The notes: generated by a model from the letters alone, not told the origin. Counted from the stretch's first letter, positions 25,415-33,632 are shown. The stretch is 39,108 bases of DNA from Acidimicrobiia bacterium (GCA_030066755.1 JASJAX010000006.1:74583-113690), one strand, 5' to 3'. Program-made: numbers and translations.

Positions 25415-26112
25415 GCCTGCTCAGCCTCCGGGACGTCCACACCTTCATCGAGCAATTCCACATCCTCGAAGGCGTCAGCGTCGAAGTCCCACAGGGATCG
25501 ATCGTGGCGCTTCTCGGGCGCAACGGCGCAGGCAAGACGACAACGCTGCGCACCGTCCTCGGGTTGAATCCGGCGTCGTCCGGAACGGTCACGTTCGACG
25601 GCCTCGACATCACCGAGCAGAAATCCTTCGATATCGCGGGGATGGGGATCGGGTACGTGCCCGAGAATCGGCAGATCTTCGCCGAGCTCAGCGTCGAGGA
25701 GAACCTCCGCATCGCCGAGCGGAAGAAGGGCGAGCTCGAGGAGAAGGAGGAGATGATCTTCGGGCTCTTCCCTGACCTCAAGCGGCTCATCCGGTTGCCG
25801 GGAACAAACCTGTCCGGTGGTCAGCAACAGATGCTCGCCGTCGCCCGAGCCCTGGTGGCCGACAACCGCTTGCTCCTGATCGACGAGCCGAGCGAGGGGC
25901 TCGCTCCGGTCCTCATTGAGCAGATGATGGATGCCATCCGAACACTCTCCGAACACACCACTGTTCTGCTGGTGGAACAGAACTTCATCGTCGCCAGCCG
26001 GCTTGCCCAGCACTACGTGATCATCGAGGAAGGACGGACGGTCAAGGCGGGGGAGATGGCGGACCTGGTCGACGACGACGAAACGATCAAGCGTTACCTG
26101 GGGGCAGCATGA
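25411..26112 (+). CDS. Liv-type ABC transporter ATPase (LivF-like)
   Basis: This 233-residue second ATPase of the importer has Walker A LLGRNGAGKTTTLRT, IGYVPENRQIFAELSVEENL, signature LSGGQQQMLAVARAL, Walker B LLLIDEPSEGLAP and a short C-terminus, all LivF traits. VEQNF carries Gln where the switch His usually lies, as is common in LivF. Its ATG overlaps the LivG-like stop, and its own stop overlaps the LivH-like start, so the three genes are translationally coupled. Confidence 0.94.
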   Translation: MSLLSLRDVHTFIEQFHILEGVSVEVPQGSIVALLGRNGAGKTTTLRTVLGLNPASSGTVTFDGLDITEQKSFDIAGMGIGYVPENRQIFAELSVEENLRIAERKKGELEEKEEMIFGLFPDLKRLIRLPGTNLSGGQQQMLAVARALVADNRLLLIDEPSEGLAPVLIEQMMDAIRTLSEHTTVLLVEQNFIVASRLAQHYVIIEEGRTVKAGEMADLVDDDETIKRYLGAA

Positions 26113-27719
26113 GTACTGAGACCTCCGAGCTGACCACGCAGACACCTGACTCCGGATCGTCGAAGAACCGGGAGCGGGCTGAGTGGCTGCAGGAGAACCG
26201 CGTCCGGGTGACGGTGCTCGCCGTCTTGATCTTCGTCTTCGTTGTTGCCTTGCTCGGCCTCGACCGGGACGATTGGTTCTCCACGATCATGCAGGGGCTG
26301 TCGGTCGGTGCGTTGACGTTCCTGGTCGTTTCGGGTCTGTCGCTCATCTTCGGTTTGATGGACGTGTTCAACCTGGCGCACGGCGAGTTCTTCATGCTCG
26401 GCGCCTACCTCGGATGGACGGCGTACACCAGAGCCGACACGCTGATCGACGTTGCGATCCCGATGCTCCTGCTCGGAGCGCCGTTTGCGCTCATGCCGCT
26501 CTGGCGGCGGATCGCGGCGATGGTGACCCTCGCCGGGCGCGCCAGGAAGACGAGCGCTATCGGGGCGATCGTCGTCGGCGCGTTGACGGCGTTCTTCACG
26601 ATCACCCGGTTCCCCCTCGTGATCTGGGACGCCGAGAACTTCGCCATGACGCCGACCAACATGACCGTGCAGATCGACCTCGGCACGCTGGCACCGTTGC
26701 CGGCAGAGAGCTTCAGCGGCCCGGCGATCGTGGCGATTCTGGGTGTGCTGCTCGGTGGTGCACTGATCGCCTTCGGGTTCAGTGTGCTTCGCAAGCCTGG
26801 GATGGAGTCAGGCGCGATCGACATGAAGCGGCTCGCCACGTTCGGCGGTCTGATCGTTGCTGCACTGGTGTTGCACCTCATCAAGGAACCCGTCAACGAG
26901 TGGATCTTCGGCCTGAGCACCACGTGGCGGTTCTTCCTCTCGATGGGCGTGTCCGTTGTGCTGGTTGCAGCTCTTGGGGCCCTCGTCGAAGTGGTCCTCA
27001 TCCGGCCGCTCTACGACCGGCCCATCTACCAGCTGATGATCACGCTCGGCATCGGCTTCATCCTCATCGAGCTCGTCCGCGAAGTGTGGGGGCGTCCCGA
27101 GTTCACGATGGCTCGGCCTGCCGCCTTCGCCGGGACCGGCGAAGGGTGTCCGGGCCAAGGGCTCGGCGGGTTCTTCTCCGGCTGCTCCACGGTTGAGGTG
27201 TTCGGTGGCCGGCTCCGTGTCTACAACGAGGGCTTCGTGGTCCTCGTCGGCATCGTGGTGCTCGTCGGCGTGATGTTGCTGTTGAAGCGCACCCGGCTGG
27301 GCATGGTGATCCGCGCCGGGGTCGAACATCCGGAGATGGTGGAGGCGCTCGGCATCAACGTACGCCGTGTCTTCACGATGGTCTTCGCCCTCGGGTCGGG
27401 CCTCGCCGCGTTGGGCGGCGTGCTCGCGGCGCCTTCGATCGGTCTCAGCTCCGGAATGGGAGCGGTGTTCCTGCTCGGATCCATTGTGGCGCTCGCCGTC
27501 GGCGGGCTCACGAGCTTCCCCGGTGCGGCCGTCGGCGCGCTCGTGGTCGGGCTGTTACAGCAGATCATCATCCGCTACGGGCAAGTCGGGATCCCGATCC
27601 CGTTTGTCGAGGAGCCGTTCAAGCCATCACCGACCGTGGTGCCGGCGGCATCGATCGTGGTGATGGTGATCATCTTGCTCGTCCTGCCCACAGGCTTGCT
27701 GGGAAGGAGTGAGAAATGA
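26109..27719 (+). CDS. Liv-type ABC transporter permease (LivH-like), enlarged
   Basis: At 536 residues this permease is far longer than the roughly 290-340 of most LivH proteins. A hydrophilic N-terminal lead and a helix at about 35-55 precede the typical LIFGLMDVFNLAHGEFFMLGAYLG. The core then resumes at ALVEVVLIRPLYDRPIYQLMITLGIGF after an insertion of about 150 residues (roughly 120-275) with three or four extra hydrophobic segments. The C-terminal half is normal: GVEHPEMVEALGINVRRVFTMVFALGSGLAALGG contains the contact loop to the ATPase. The extra segment might fit a bulky or hydrophobic ligand or hold another subunit. Confidence 0.92.
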   Translation: MSTETSELTTQTPDSGSSKNRERAEWLQENRVRVTVLAVLIFVFVVALLGLDRDDWFSTIMQGLSVGALTFLVVSGLSLIFGLMDVFNLAHGEFFMLGAYLGWTAYTRADTLIDVAIPMLLLGAPFALMPLWRRIAAMVTLAGRARKTSAIGAIVVGALTAFFTITRFPLVIWDAENFAMTPTNMTVQIDLGTLAPLPAESFSGPAIVAILGVLLGGALIAFGFSVLRKPGMESGAIDMKRLATFGGLIVAALVLHLIKEPVNEWIFGLSTTWRFFLSMGVSVVLVAALGALVEVVLIRPLYDRPIYQLMITLGIGFILIELVREVWGRPEFTMARPAAFAGTGEGCPGQGLGGFFSGCSTVEVFGGRLRVYNEGFVVLVGIVVLVGVMLLLKRTRLGMVIRAGVEHPEMVEALGINVRRVFTMVFALGSGLAALGGVLAAPSIGLSSGMGAVFLLGSIVALAVGGLTSFPGAAVGALVVGLLQQIIIRYGQVGIPIPFVEEPFKPSPTVVPAASIVVMVIILLVLPTGLLGRSEK

Positions 27720-28819
27720 CCAGTACCACTCTCGACCAGTCCGCCGGCCTCGGCGATTGGCTCCGTCGGCGGCGCGGGCTGCTGGCGTCCTTTGCGCTGC
27801 TCGTTGCCTTCCCGTTTGTGATCTCGATCATCGTCGACGGGCAGGGTCTGGCGGCCGTCGTCAACAACGATCTCGGCAATGCCCGATTCCTGCAGGGTCT
27901 GGCCATCGAGGTCTTCATCCTGGGCATCTATGCGATCAGCTACGACCTGATCCTCGGAGTGACCGGCATCCTGTCGTTCGGGCATGCGATGTTCTTCGCC
28001 GTCGGCGCGTACGGCTTTGGCATCTTGCTGAAGACGTTTGAACTGGCGTGGCCGGTGGCGGTGCTCGTCGTGGTCATCGCTGCGATCATCCAGGCGTTCC
28101 TGTTCGCCCTCGTGCTTCCCCGAGTCCACGGGATCACCTACGCCCTGGTGACGCTGGGGTTCGCCTCGGTGTTCTGGATCGTCATTCAGTCGAGCGACCT
28201 CGCCGACTACGCCGGTGCGGAGATCGGTCTGCAAGGTGTCGAGTCACCGGCCTGGTTCCTCGACACGACGAATGAGCGGTTCATCTTCTACCTGCTCTGT
28301 CTCGGGATCTTCTTCGGCATCTATGTGCTGTATCAACGAATCGTGGACTCACCGGCGGGCCGGGTATTCGTGGCTATCCGCGAGAACGAGGACCGGGCGC
28401 TGATGCTCGGGTACAACACGTTCTGGTTCAAGACGCTCGTTCTCGTCATCGCCTCCATCACGGCGGCGCTGGCAGGCATGATCCACACGATGCATCAGCC
28501 GATCGTCACGCCCAATGTCGCCGGGCTGTTCTGGACGGTGACGGCGCTGCTCGTCATCCTGATCGGCGGCATGGGCACGATCACCGGGGCGCTCATCGGC
28601 GCGGCGGTGTATCGGCTTCTCGAGTACTACCTCGACCGCTGGTTCGGTGGTGCGTCCGGGCTGCTGATCGGTGCGGCCTACGTGCTGCTCGTGCTCTACG
28701 TGCCGTTCGGCATCGTCGGGACGTGGCGGGCCAGAGCAGTGCGGATCAAACAGGGACGCGACCGGCTCCTGCGGTTGTTCACAGGCGGCGATGACGGGCG
28801 CACTCCCGCACGGGAGTGA
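27716..28819 (+). CDS. Liv-type ABC transporter permease (LivM-like)
   Basis: This 367-residue second permease has about ten hydrophobic segments. AISYDLILGVTGILSFGHAMFFAVGAYGFG is the LivM hallmark, and FVAIRENEDRALMLGYNTFWFKTLVLVIAS carries the EAA-like loop that docks on the ATPase. A 60-residue hydrophobic lead with a segment facing the outside precedes the core. It ends with a basic cytoplasmic tail. Its ATG overlaps the LivH-like stop; a second acyl-CoA synthetase starts 14 bases after its own stop. Confidence 0.94.
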   Translation: MTSTTLDQSAGLGDWLRRRRGLLASFALLVAFPFVISIIVDGQGLAAVVNNDLGNARFLQGLAIEVFILGIYAISYDLILGVTGILSFGHAMFFAVGAYGFGILLKTFELAWPVAVLVVVIAAIIQAFLFALVLPRVHGITYALVTLGFASVFWIVIQSSDLADYAGAEIGLQGVESPAWFLDTTNERFIFYLLCLGIFFGIYVLYQRIVDSPAGRVFVAIRENEDRALMLGYNTFWFKTLVLVIASITAALAGMIHTMHQPIVTPNVAGLFWTVTALLVILIGGMGTITGALIGAAVYRLLEYYLDRWFGGASGLLIGAAYVLLVLYVPFGIVGTWRARAVRIKQGRDRLLRLFTGGDDGRTPARE

Positions 28820-28833
28820 AGGGAGATCGTGTG

Positions 28834-30327
28834 ATGCGCCCCGTTCCGGCGTTCGACTGGATCGGCCACCACGCCGATCTGTCTCCCGACGCCGTTGCGC
28901 TCGTCGATGACGGCCGTGACCTCACACTCACCTACGCCGATCTCGAAGAACAGAGCCGGCGCCTGGCGGCCTGGATGGCGGCCAACGGCGTCGGCGCGGG
29001 AGATCGGGTGGCGATCCTCGCCGGCAATACCACGGACGTCTTCGAGGCGTTGTTTGCCTGCGCCAAGCTGACGGCGATCCTCGTTCCCCTCAACTGGCGT
29101 CTCGCCGTGCCGGAACTCGAGTTCATCGTCGACGATTGCCGGCCACACGTGTTGATCTACGAGGACACCTATGCCGAGGCATCGGCTGTGCTGAACGCTC
29201 CAGTGAAGCTGCAGCTCGGTGACGACTACGCAGCCGCCAAGGCCGGGGCCCACCCGGCGACGGTCGGTTCGGTCACGGCACACCACGACGATGCGTGGGC
29301 GATTCTCTACACCTCCGGAACGACCGGTCACCCCAAGGGGGCGATCTGCACGCACGGCATGTTCTTCTGGAACGCCATCAACATCGGCCACGCCGTCGGG
29401 CTGACGTCGGCGTCCACCAACCTGAATGTGCTCCCGACCTTCCACTCCGGTGGTCTCAATCTCTACACGACGCCGTGTCTGCATCTCGGTGCCCGGTCGA
29501 TCAACCTGCGGGAGTTCGATCCGGCGCGGGTGCTCGAGTTGCTCGTCAGCGGAGAGATCACCCACTTCTTCGGGGTACCGGCGATCTATCAGTTCCTTGC
29601 CGAGCACCCCGGGTGGGCGGACGCCGACCTGTCAAAGGTGGAATCGTGGGCGTGCGGCGGTGCGCCGATGCCGATCGCGCTGCTCCAACGATATGCGGAC
29701 CGAGGTGTGGTCATCCGCCAGGGCATGGGGCTGACCGAGACGAGCCCGACGGTGTTCCTGACCGACGAGGCCCACGCCATCAGCAAGGTGGGCTCGGTCG
29801 GCAAGCCGGCGTTGCACACTGAGATCCGCGTTGTCGATGAGGCCGGTGCCGACGTCGGCGTCGACGAGATCGGAGAGTTGTGGGTGCGCGGCCCGAACGT
29901 CACTCCCGGCTACTGGGAGCGTCCCGAGGCGAACGACGCCTCGTTCACGGACGGTTGGCTCCACACCGGGGACGCAGCTCGGATCGACGTGGACGGCTAC
30001 GTCTTCATCGTGGATCGGTGGAAGGACATGTACATCTCCGGCGGCGAGAACGTGTACCCGGCCGAGGTCGAGCAGGTGCTGTTCCACCATCCGAACGTCA
30101 TGGACGTGGCCGTCATCGGGGTGCCCGACGAGCGCTGGGGTGAGGTAGGCATGGCCGTCGTCGTTCCGCGAGATGCTGCGGGGTTCGATGCGGCCGAGAT
30201 CCTGGCGTTCTGCGACGACAAGCTCGCCAGATACAAGATTCCGAAGCAGGTAGCGACGGTCGGCGAGCTGCCGCGCAACGCCGCAGGCAAAGTCCTGAAG
30301 CGTGAGCTGCGGGAGTCGCTGACATGA
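28834..30327 (+). CDS. Acyl-CoA synthetase (AMP-forming), second copy
   Basis: This 497-residue ANL ligase resembles the first copy but is clearly divergent. It has YTSGTTGHPKG at about 159-169, GMGLTETSPTVFL, LHTGDAARIDVDGYVFIVDRWKDMYISGGENVYPAEVE, and Lys486 in PRNAAGKVLKREL. Two ligases in one operon suggest either two acid substrates or activation both before and after a processing step. The ATG is chosen because AAGGGAG lies about 8 bases upstream; GTG codons at 28816 and 28831 are alternatives. Its stop overlaps the next gene by ATGA. Confidence 0.93.
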   Translation: MRPVPAFDWIGHHADLSPDAVALVDDGRDLTLTYADLEEQSRRLAAWMAANGVGAGDRVAILAGNTTDVFEALFACAKLTAILVPLNWRLAVPELEFIVDDCRPHVLIYEDTYAEASAVLNAPVKLQLGDDYAAAKAGAHPATVGSVTAHHDDAWAILYTSGTTGHPKGAICTHGMFFWNAINIGHAVGLTSASTNLNVLPTFHSGGLNLYTTPCLHLGARSINLREFDPARVLELLVSGEITHFFGVPAIYQFLAEHPGWADADLSKVESWACGGAPMPIALLQRYADRGVVIRQGMGLTETSPTVFLTDEAHAISKVGSVGKPALHTEIRVVDEAGADVGVDEIGELWVRGPNVTPGYWERPEANDASFTDGWLHTGDAARIDVDGYVFIVDRWKDMYISGGENVYPAEVEQVLFHHPNVMDVAVIGVPDERWGEVGMAVVVPRDAAGFDAAEILAFCDDKLARYKIPKQVATVGELPRNAAGKVLKRELRESLT

Positions 30328-31340
30328 CGGCGGCAACGGCGACGAAGGCTCGGGCGCACCGGTCGCCGGCCGAGGTCTATGACGTCGTCGACGGAATGCG
30401 GCTCCATCGCCTCCACGCCACCTCAGAGGAGCAGTATCCGGTACCGATCGTGCTCGTGCCGTCGTTGCTCTCGAAGTGGTACGTGTTCGACTTGCATCCG
30501 GCACGTTCCATGGCGGCGTTCCTTCGGGACCACCAGTACGACGTGTGGGTGGTCGACTGGGCGAAGCCGCATCGGAAGCGGCCGACGCCGGGCTTCGAGC
30601 ACTACGTCGACGACTATCTCGGCGCGGCCATCGACGACATCACCGGCGCCGTGGACGTCGACCAGGTTTCGATCCTCGGCTACTCACTCGGTGGCGTGAT
30701 GGCGACGGTCTTCGCCGCCTCGTACCCCGAGCGGATCCGCAACCTCATCACGTTGACGACCCCGATCGACTTCCATCGCACGGGGTTGACCGCCATGTGG
30801 GCGCGCTACTTCCCGGTGGACCCCTTCGTCGACTTCTGGGGCAACGTGCCCGGCTGGTTCATCCGTGCCAACTTCAGCGTCAGCGCCATCGCACGGGTTC
30901 CGGCCCTGTGGCAAGCATTTGGCGAAGACATGAAGACGGCGGAGGGGCGCTCCGTCGTACGGGCCGTCCGACGCTGGATCAACGACGGTGTACCGGTCGC
31001 CGGTGAGATGTACCGCACGCTGGTTCGGGATTGCTACAAGCACAACCTCCTCTTGCGCGGCGGGCTCCCGATCGGTGGTCGGAGGGTGCGGTTGGATGCG
31101 ATCGACGCTGCCATCCTCACCATCACGGCCGCCGAGGATCCCCTGTGTCCGCCGGCGTCAGCGGAGGCACTCAACCGGGCGGCTGCCAGCGAGGACGAAA
31201 CGGCGATCACGGTGCCGGGCAGCCACCTCGGCGCCGTCATCGGCCAGCGGGCCCATCACTTGCTGTGGACGCGGATCGTCGACTGGCTCGAGCATCGATC
31301 CGGCCACCATCCGGCCGATTGGTACGGAGATGTGACATGA
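30324..31340 (+). CDS. PhaC-like alpha/beta protein with Ser nucleophile
   Basis: This 338-residue protein of the class III polyhydroxyalkanoate synthase type has IVLVPSLLSKWYVFDLHPARSM, the VVDWA strand, an elbow ILGYSLGGVMATVFAASYP and C-terminal AAEDPLCPP and PGSHLGA. The predicted triad is Ser121-Asp272-His301. PhaC enzymes normally have Cys in the elbow, so Ser here suggests a hydrolase (polyester depolymerase or thioesterase) or an acyltransferase rather than a polymerase. It is the first of two PhaC homologues flanking a PhaE-like gene and is joined to both neighbours by ATGA overlaps. Confidence 0.85.
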   Translation: MTAATATKARAHRSPAEVYDVVDGMRLHRLHATSEEQYPVPIVLVPSLLSKWYVFDLHPARSMAAFLRDHQYDVWVVDWAKPHRKRPTPGFEHYVDDYLGAAIDDITGAVDVDQVSILGYSLGGVMATVFAASYPERIRNLITLTTPIDFHRTGLTAMWARYFPVDPFVDFWGNVPGWFIRANFSVSAIARVPALWQAFGEDMKTAEGRSVVRAVRRWINDGVPVAGEMYRTLVRDCYKHNLLLRGGLPIGGRRVRLDAIDAAILTITAAEDPLCPPASAEALNRAAASEDETAITVPGSHLGAVIGQRAHHLLWTRIVDWLEHRSGHHPADWYGDVT

Positions 31341-31678
31341 CTGAAAACACTCGCCCCCGGCCCGGTGCGGCGCTGCGCGGCGTTCTCGATCGGCTGCTTT
31401 CCCAGTCGTCGGAGATCGTCGATGACGTCGTCGCCTCGGACACATTCTCGAAGACGCTGGCGCGTGGAATGGCCGTGACCGCCGGGGCAACTGCCGCCCT
31501 GCGGCGATCGACGCACCAGGTGGGTGAGTTCGCCGCCGAGTGGCTGAACGTCCCGACACGGCGGCAGATGATCGAGATGGCACGCCGGATGAACCATATC
31601 GAGCTCGTGCTCGATGATCTGGACATCAAGGCGGAGGAGGTGCTCCGCCGGATCGACAACGAGAACGACGATGACTGA
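31337..31678 (+). CDS. Small PhaE-like / phasin-like subunit
   Basis: This 113-residue helical protein ends in WLNVPTRRQMIEMARRMNHIELVLDDLDIKAEEVLRR, matching the pattern near the end of PhaE subunits and some phasins, where L-x-x-P-T-R is followed by a coiled coil. The remaining N-terminal part is a mixed helix around SSEIVDDVVASDTFSKTLARGMA. PhaE is usually two to three times longer, so this is a minimal version. It lies between the two PhaC homologues, with an ATGA overlap before and an 8-base overlap after, and probably forms a complex with one or both. The assignment rests on the short motif plus context. Confidence 0.62.
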   Translation: MTENTRPRPGAALRGVLDRLLSQSSEIVDDVVASDTFSKTLARGMAVTAGATAALRRSTHQVGEFAAEWLNVPTRRQMIEMARRMNHIELVLDDLDIKAEEVLRRIDNENDDD

Positions 31679-32771
31679 TCGGGTTGCACGGGCGGCCGGA
31701 GCGGCGGGGCGAGCGTGGCGTGCGACGACCCGGCCGTACCGCACGTGGCGGGCGATCTCGACGTCGTTCCAGACGCCGGTCGGCCTGACGCCGCGCGAGA
31801 AGATCTGGCAGCTCAACAAGGTCCGGCTCTACCACTACGAACCGAGAGTTCCGAAGGAGGACCGGCATCCCGTGCCGTTGCTCCTGGTGTTCGCCGCCAT
31901 CAACCGGCCCTTCCTGCTCGACATGCGGCCCGGGAACAGCTTCGTCGAGTTCATGCTCGACGAGGGGTTCGACGTCTACCTCATCGACTGGGGTGAGTCG
32001 GGCCCCGAGGATTCGGAAATGCGGGTCGACGACTACGGCGCGGAGTACGTACCCCGAGCCGTCCGTCGCGTCCAGGCCCACGCCGGTGTGGACGAGGTCA
32101 GCATGCTCGGGTACTGCCTCGGTGCGTTGATCGTCTTGCTGTACGGAGCGCTGTATCCCGATGGCCCGATGAAGAACATGATCCTGCTGACCCCGCCACT
32201 CGACATGTCGCATCGCGAGGGAAGCCTGTTCACCCACTGGCTCGACAAACGCTGGTTCGATGTCGACTCATTCACGTCGAACCTCGGCGGCCTCCTCCCA
32301 ACGGGAGCGATCGAAAACGGCGGGAAGATGCTGAAAGCCGTTGCCAACTACGTCGGCGCGTATGTCAACTTGTGGGACCGGATCGATGACGCCGAGCAGA
32401 CTCGCAACTGGCAGGTGATGCACCGGTGGGTCCACGACGGTGTGCCACTTCCGGCGGAAGCCTTCCGGCAGTGGGTCCACGACTACCTGTGGGCCAACGC
32501 CCTGGTCGAGGGCAAACACGTCGTGAAGGGTCATCGGGTCGACCTCGGCGACATCACGGTGCCGGTCCTCAACGTGCTGGCGAAGTTCGACCACATCGTC
32601 CCGAACGCTCAGTCGTTGCCGGTCGCCGAACTCGTTGGTTCGGACGACGTGACGACCGAGGTGGTCCATGCCGGTCACATCGGGATCATGGCGGGCGGCA
32701 AGGCACGCCACGTCTTGTGGCCGGCGTTGTCATCGTGGCTGGGAGAGCGTTCAGTTCGGGAGGAGGGATGA
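31671..32771 (+). CDS. phaC: Class III PhaC-like poly(3-hydroxyalkanoate) synthase homologue
   Basis: This 366-residue protein has the length and active-site spacing of class III PHA synthases. Cys149 lies in the elbow MLGYCLGALIVLLYG; Asp307 in AKFDHIVPNAQ and His336 in VVHAGHIGIMAGGKA complete a Cys-Asp-His triad, and Asp and His are 29 residues apart as in known class III enzymes. Class III PhaC polymerises hydroxyacyl-CoA with help from PhaE, here represented by the small upstream gene. Whether the product is a storage polyester is not certain, since no phaA, phaB or granule-protein genes are present. The start overlaps the PhaE-like gene by 8 bases. Confidence 0.86.
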   Translation: MTDRVARAAGAAGRAWRATTRPYRTWRAISTSFQTPVGLTPREKIWQLNKVRLYHYEPRVPKEDRHPVPLLLVFAAINRPFLLDMRPGNSFVEFMLDEGFDVYLIDWGESGPEDSEMRVDDYGAEYVPRAVRRVQAHAGVDEVSMLGYCLGALIVLLYGALYPDGPMKNMILLTPPLDMSHREGSLFTHWLDKRWFDVDSFTSNLGGLLPTGAIENGGKMLKAVANYVGAYVNLWDRIDDAEQTRNWQVMHRWVHDGVPLPAEAFRQWVHDYLWANALVEGKHVVKGHRVDLGDITVPVLNVLAKFDHIVPNAQSLPVAELVGSDDVTTEVVHAGHIGIMAGGKARHVLWPALSSWLGERSVREEG

Positions 32772-33529
32772 GTCCGCTCGTCCTTCACGAACGCCAGGGA
32801 CCGGTCGCCGTCGTCTCGCTGAATCGGCCGGACCGCCACAACTCCTTGGTGCCTGAGCTGCTCGAGGAACTCCTCGAAGCGATCGCAGCCGCTGCGATCG
32901 ATCCGGGCGTGGGGGCGATCGTGCTCGCCGCCGAGGGGCCGTCGTTCTCGACCGGTGGAGATGTCCAAGCCTTCTTCGACCGTGGTGACGATGTTGCCGG
33001 CTACGCCGCCCACATCGTGGGCCTCCTCAACGACACGATGCTGGCGCTCATCGACACGCCGAAACCCGTTGTCGTCGCCGTCCACGGCATGGTCACCGGC
33101 GGCTCGATGGGGCTCGTGCTCGCCTCCGACATCGTGTTGGTTGCCGACGAAGCGTCGTTCACGCCGTGGTACGGGGTCGTCGGCTTCTCGCCGGACGGCG
33201 GTTGGACGGCGATGCTCCCGGACGTCATCGGTCGGGTGCGGGCTGCCGACATCCTGTTGCGCAATCGCACCATCACTGCGAAGGAGGCAGTGCGGTGGGG
33301 ACTCGCCGCCGCAGTGACCCCGGCGATCGGCATCCGGGAAGAAGCCGTTGCCCTCGCCGGCGAAATCGCCGACAAGGTCCCCGGTTCGGTCCGGAGCACC
33401 AAGGCCCGGCTCTGGAGCCGCCGTGACGAGATCGCCCGAGGGCTCGAGGACGAACGCACCCGATTCGTCCAGCAGATCGTCACCGAGGACGCTCGACGCG
33501 GGATGGCCCGGTTCCTCGGCGAGGGCTGA
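32768..33529 (+). CDS. Enoyl-CoA hydratase/isomerase family (crotonase) protein
   Basis: This 253-residue crotonase-fold protein has SLNRPDRHNSLVPELLEEL, the oxyanion-hole segment FSTGGDVQAF and VVVAVHGMVTGGSMGLVLASDIV. The two glutamates of true enoyl-CoA hydratases are not present: the GGGCELA-type Glu is Gly115, and the QPEI-type Glu is replaced in TPWYGV (Trp134). An Asp at 143 in SPDGGWTAMLP is kept, as in PaaG-like or dienoyl-CoA isomerases. It is thus more likely an isomerase or another crotonase reaction than a hydratase. It is the last gene of the operon, coupled by ATGA to the PhaC gene. Confidence 0.9.
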   Translation: MSPLVLHERQGPVAVVSLNRPDRHNSLVPELLEELLEAIAAAAIDPGVGAIVLAAEGPSFSTGGDVQAFFDRGDDVAGYAAHIVGLLNDTMLALIDTPKPVVVAVHGMVTGGSMGLVLASDIVLVADEASFTPWYGVVGFSPDGGWTAMLPDVIGRVRAADILLRNRTITAKEAVRWGLAAAVTPAIGIREEAVALAGEIADKVPGSVRSTKARLWSRRDEIARGLEDERTRFVQQIVTEDARRGMARFLGEG

Positions 33530-33542
33530 GACGGAGGAGATC

Positions 33543-33556
33543 GGGACTTCGGTCCC
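33543..33556 (+). terminator. UUCG-tetraloop hairpin at the operon end
   Basis: GGGAC-TTCG-GTCCC begins 13 bases after the crotonase stop. The C(UUCG)G closing pair makes an unusually stable RNA hairpin. There is no strong T-run after it, so it may be a weak intrinsic terminator or a 3'-end protector. The rest of the 103-base gap holds only the ribosome site of the next gene. Confidence 0.55.
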
Positions 33557-33632
33557 TCACAGAGTGTTGGGTGCTGCTTGATGCTCGAAGGAGGGCGGTG
33601 GATGCACCCGCGCGCATTCGAGGAGGTGCCCC

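Noticed and set aside
23176-28819. Plain branched-chain amino-acid importer
   Set aside because: The five subunits fit the family, but they sit inside an acyl-CoA operon and the LivH homologue is enlarged, so an organic acid is a better guess than leucine/isoleucine/valine; the ligand remains unknown.
30324-32771. Complete PHA storage locus
   Set aside because: No phaA, phaB, depolymerase of known type or granule regulator is nearby, and one PhaC homologue has Ser for Cys, so storage-polyester synthesis is not asserted.
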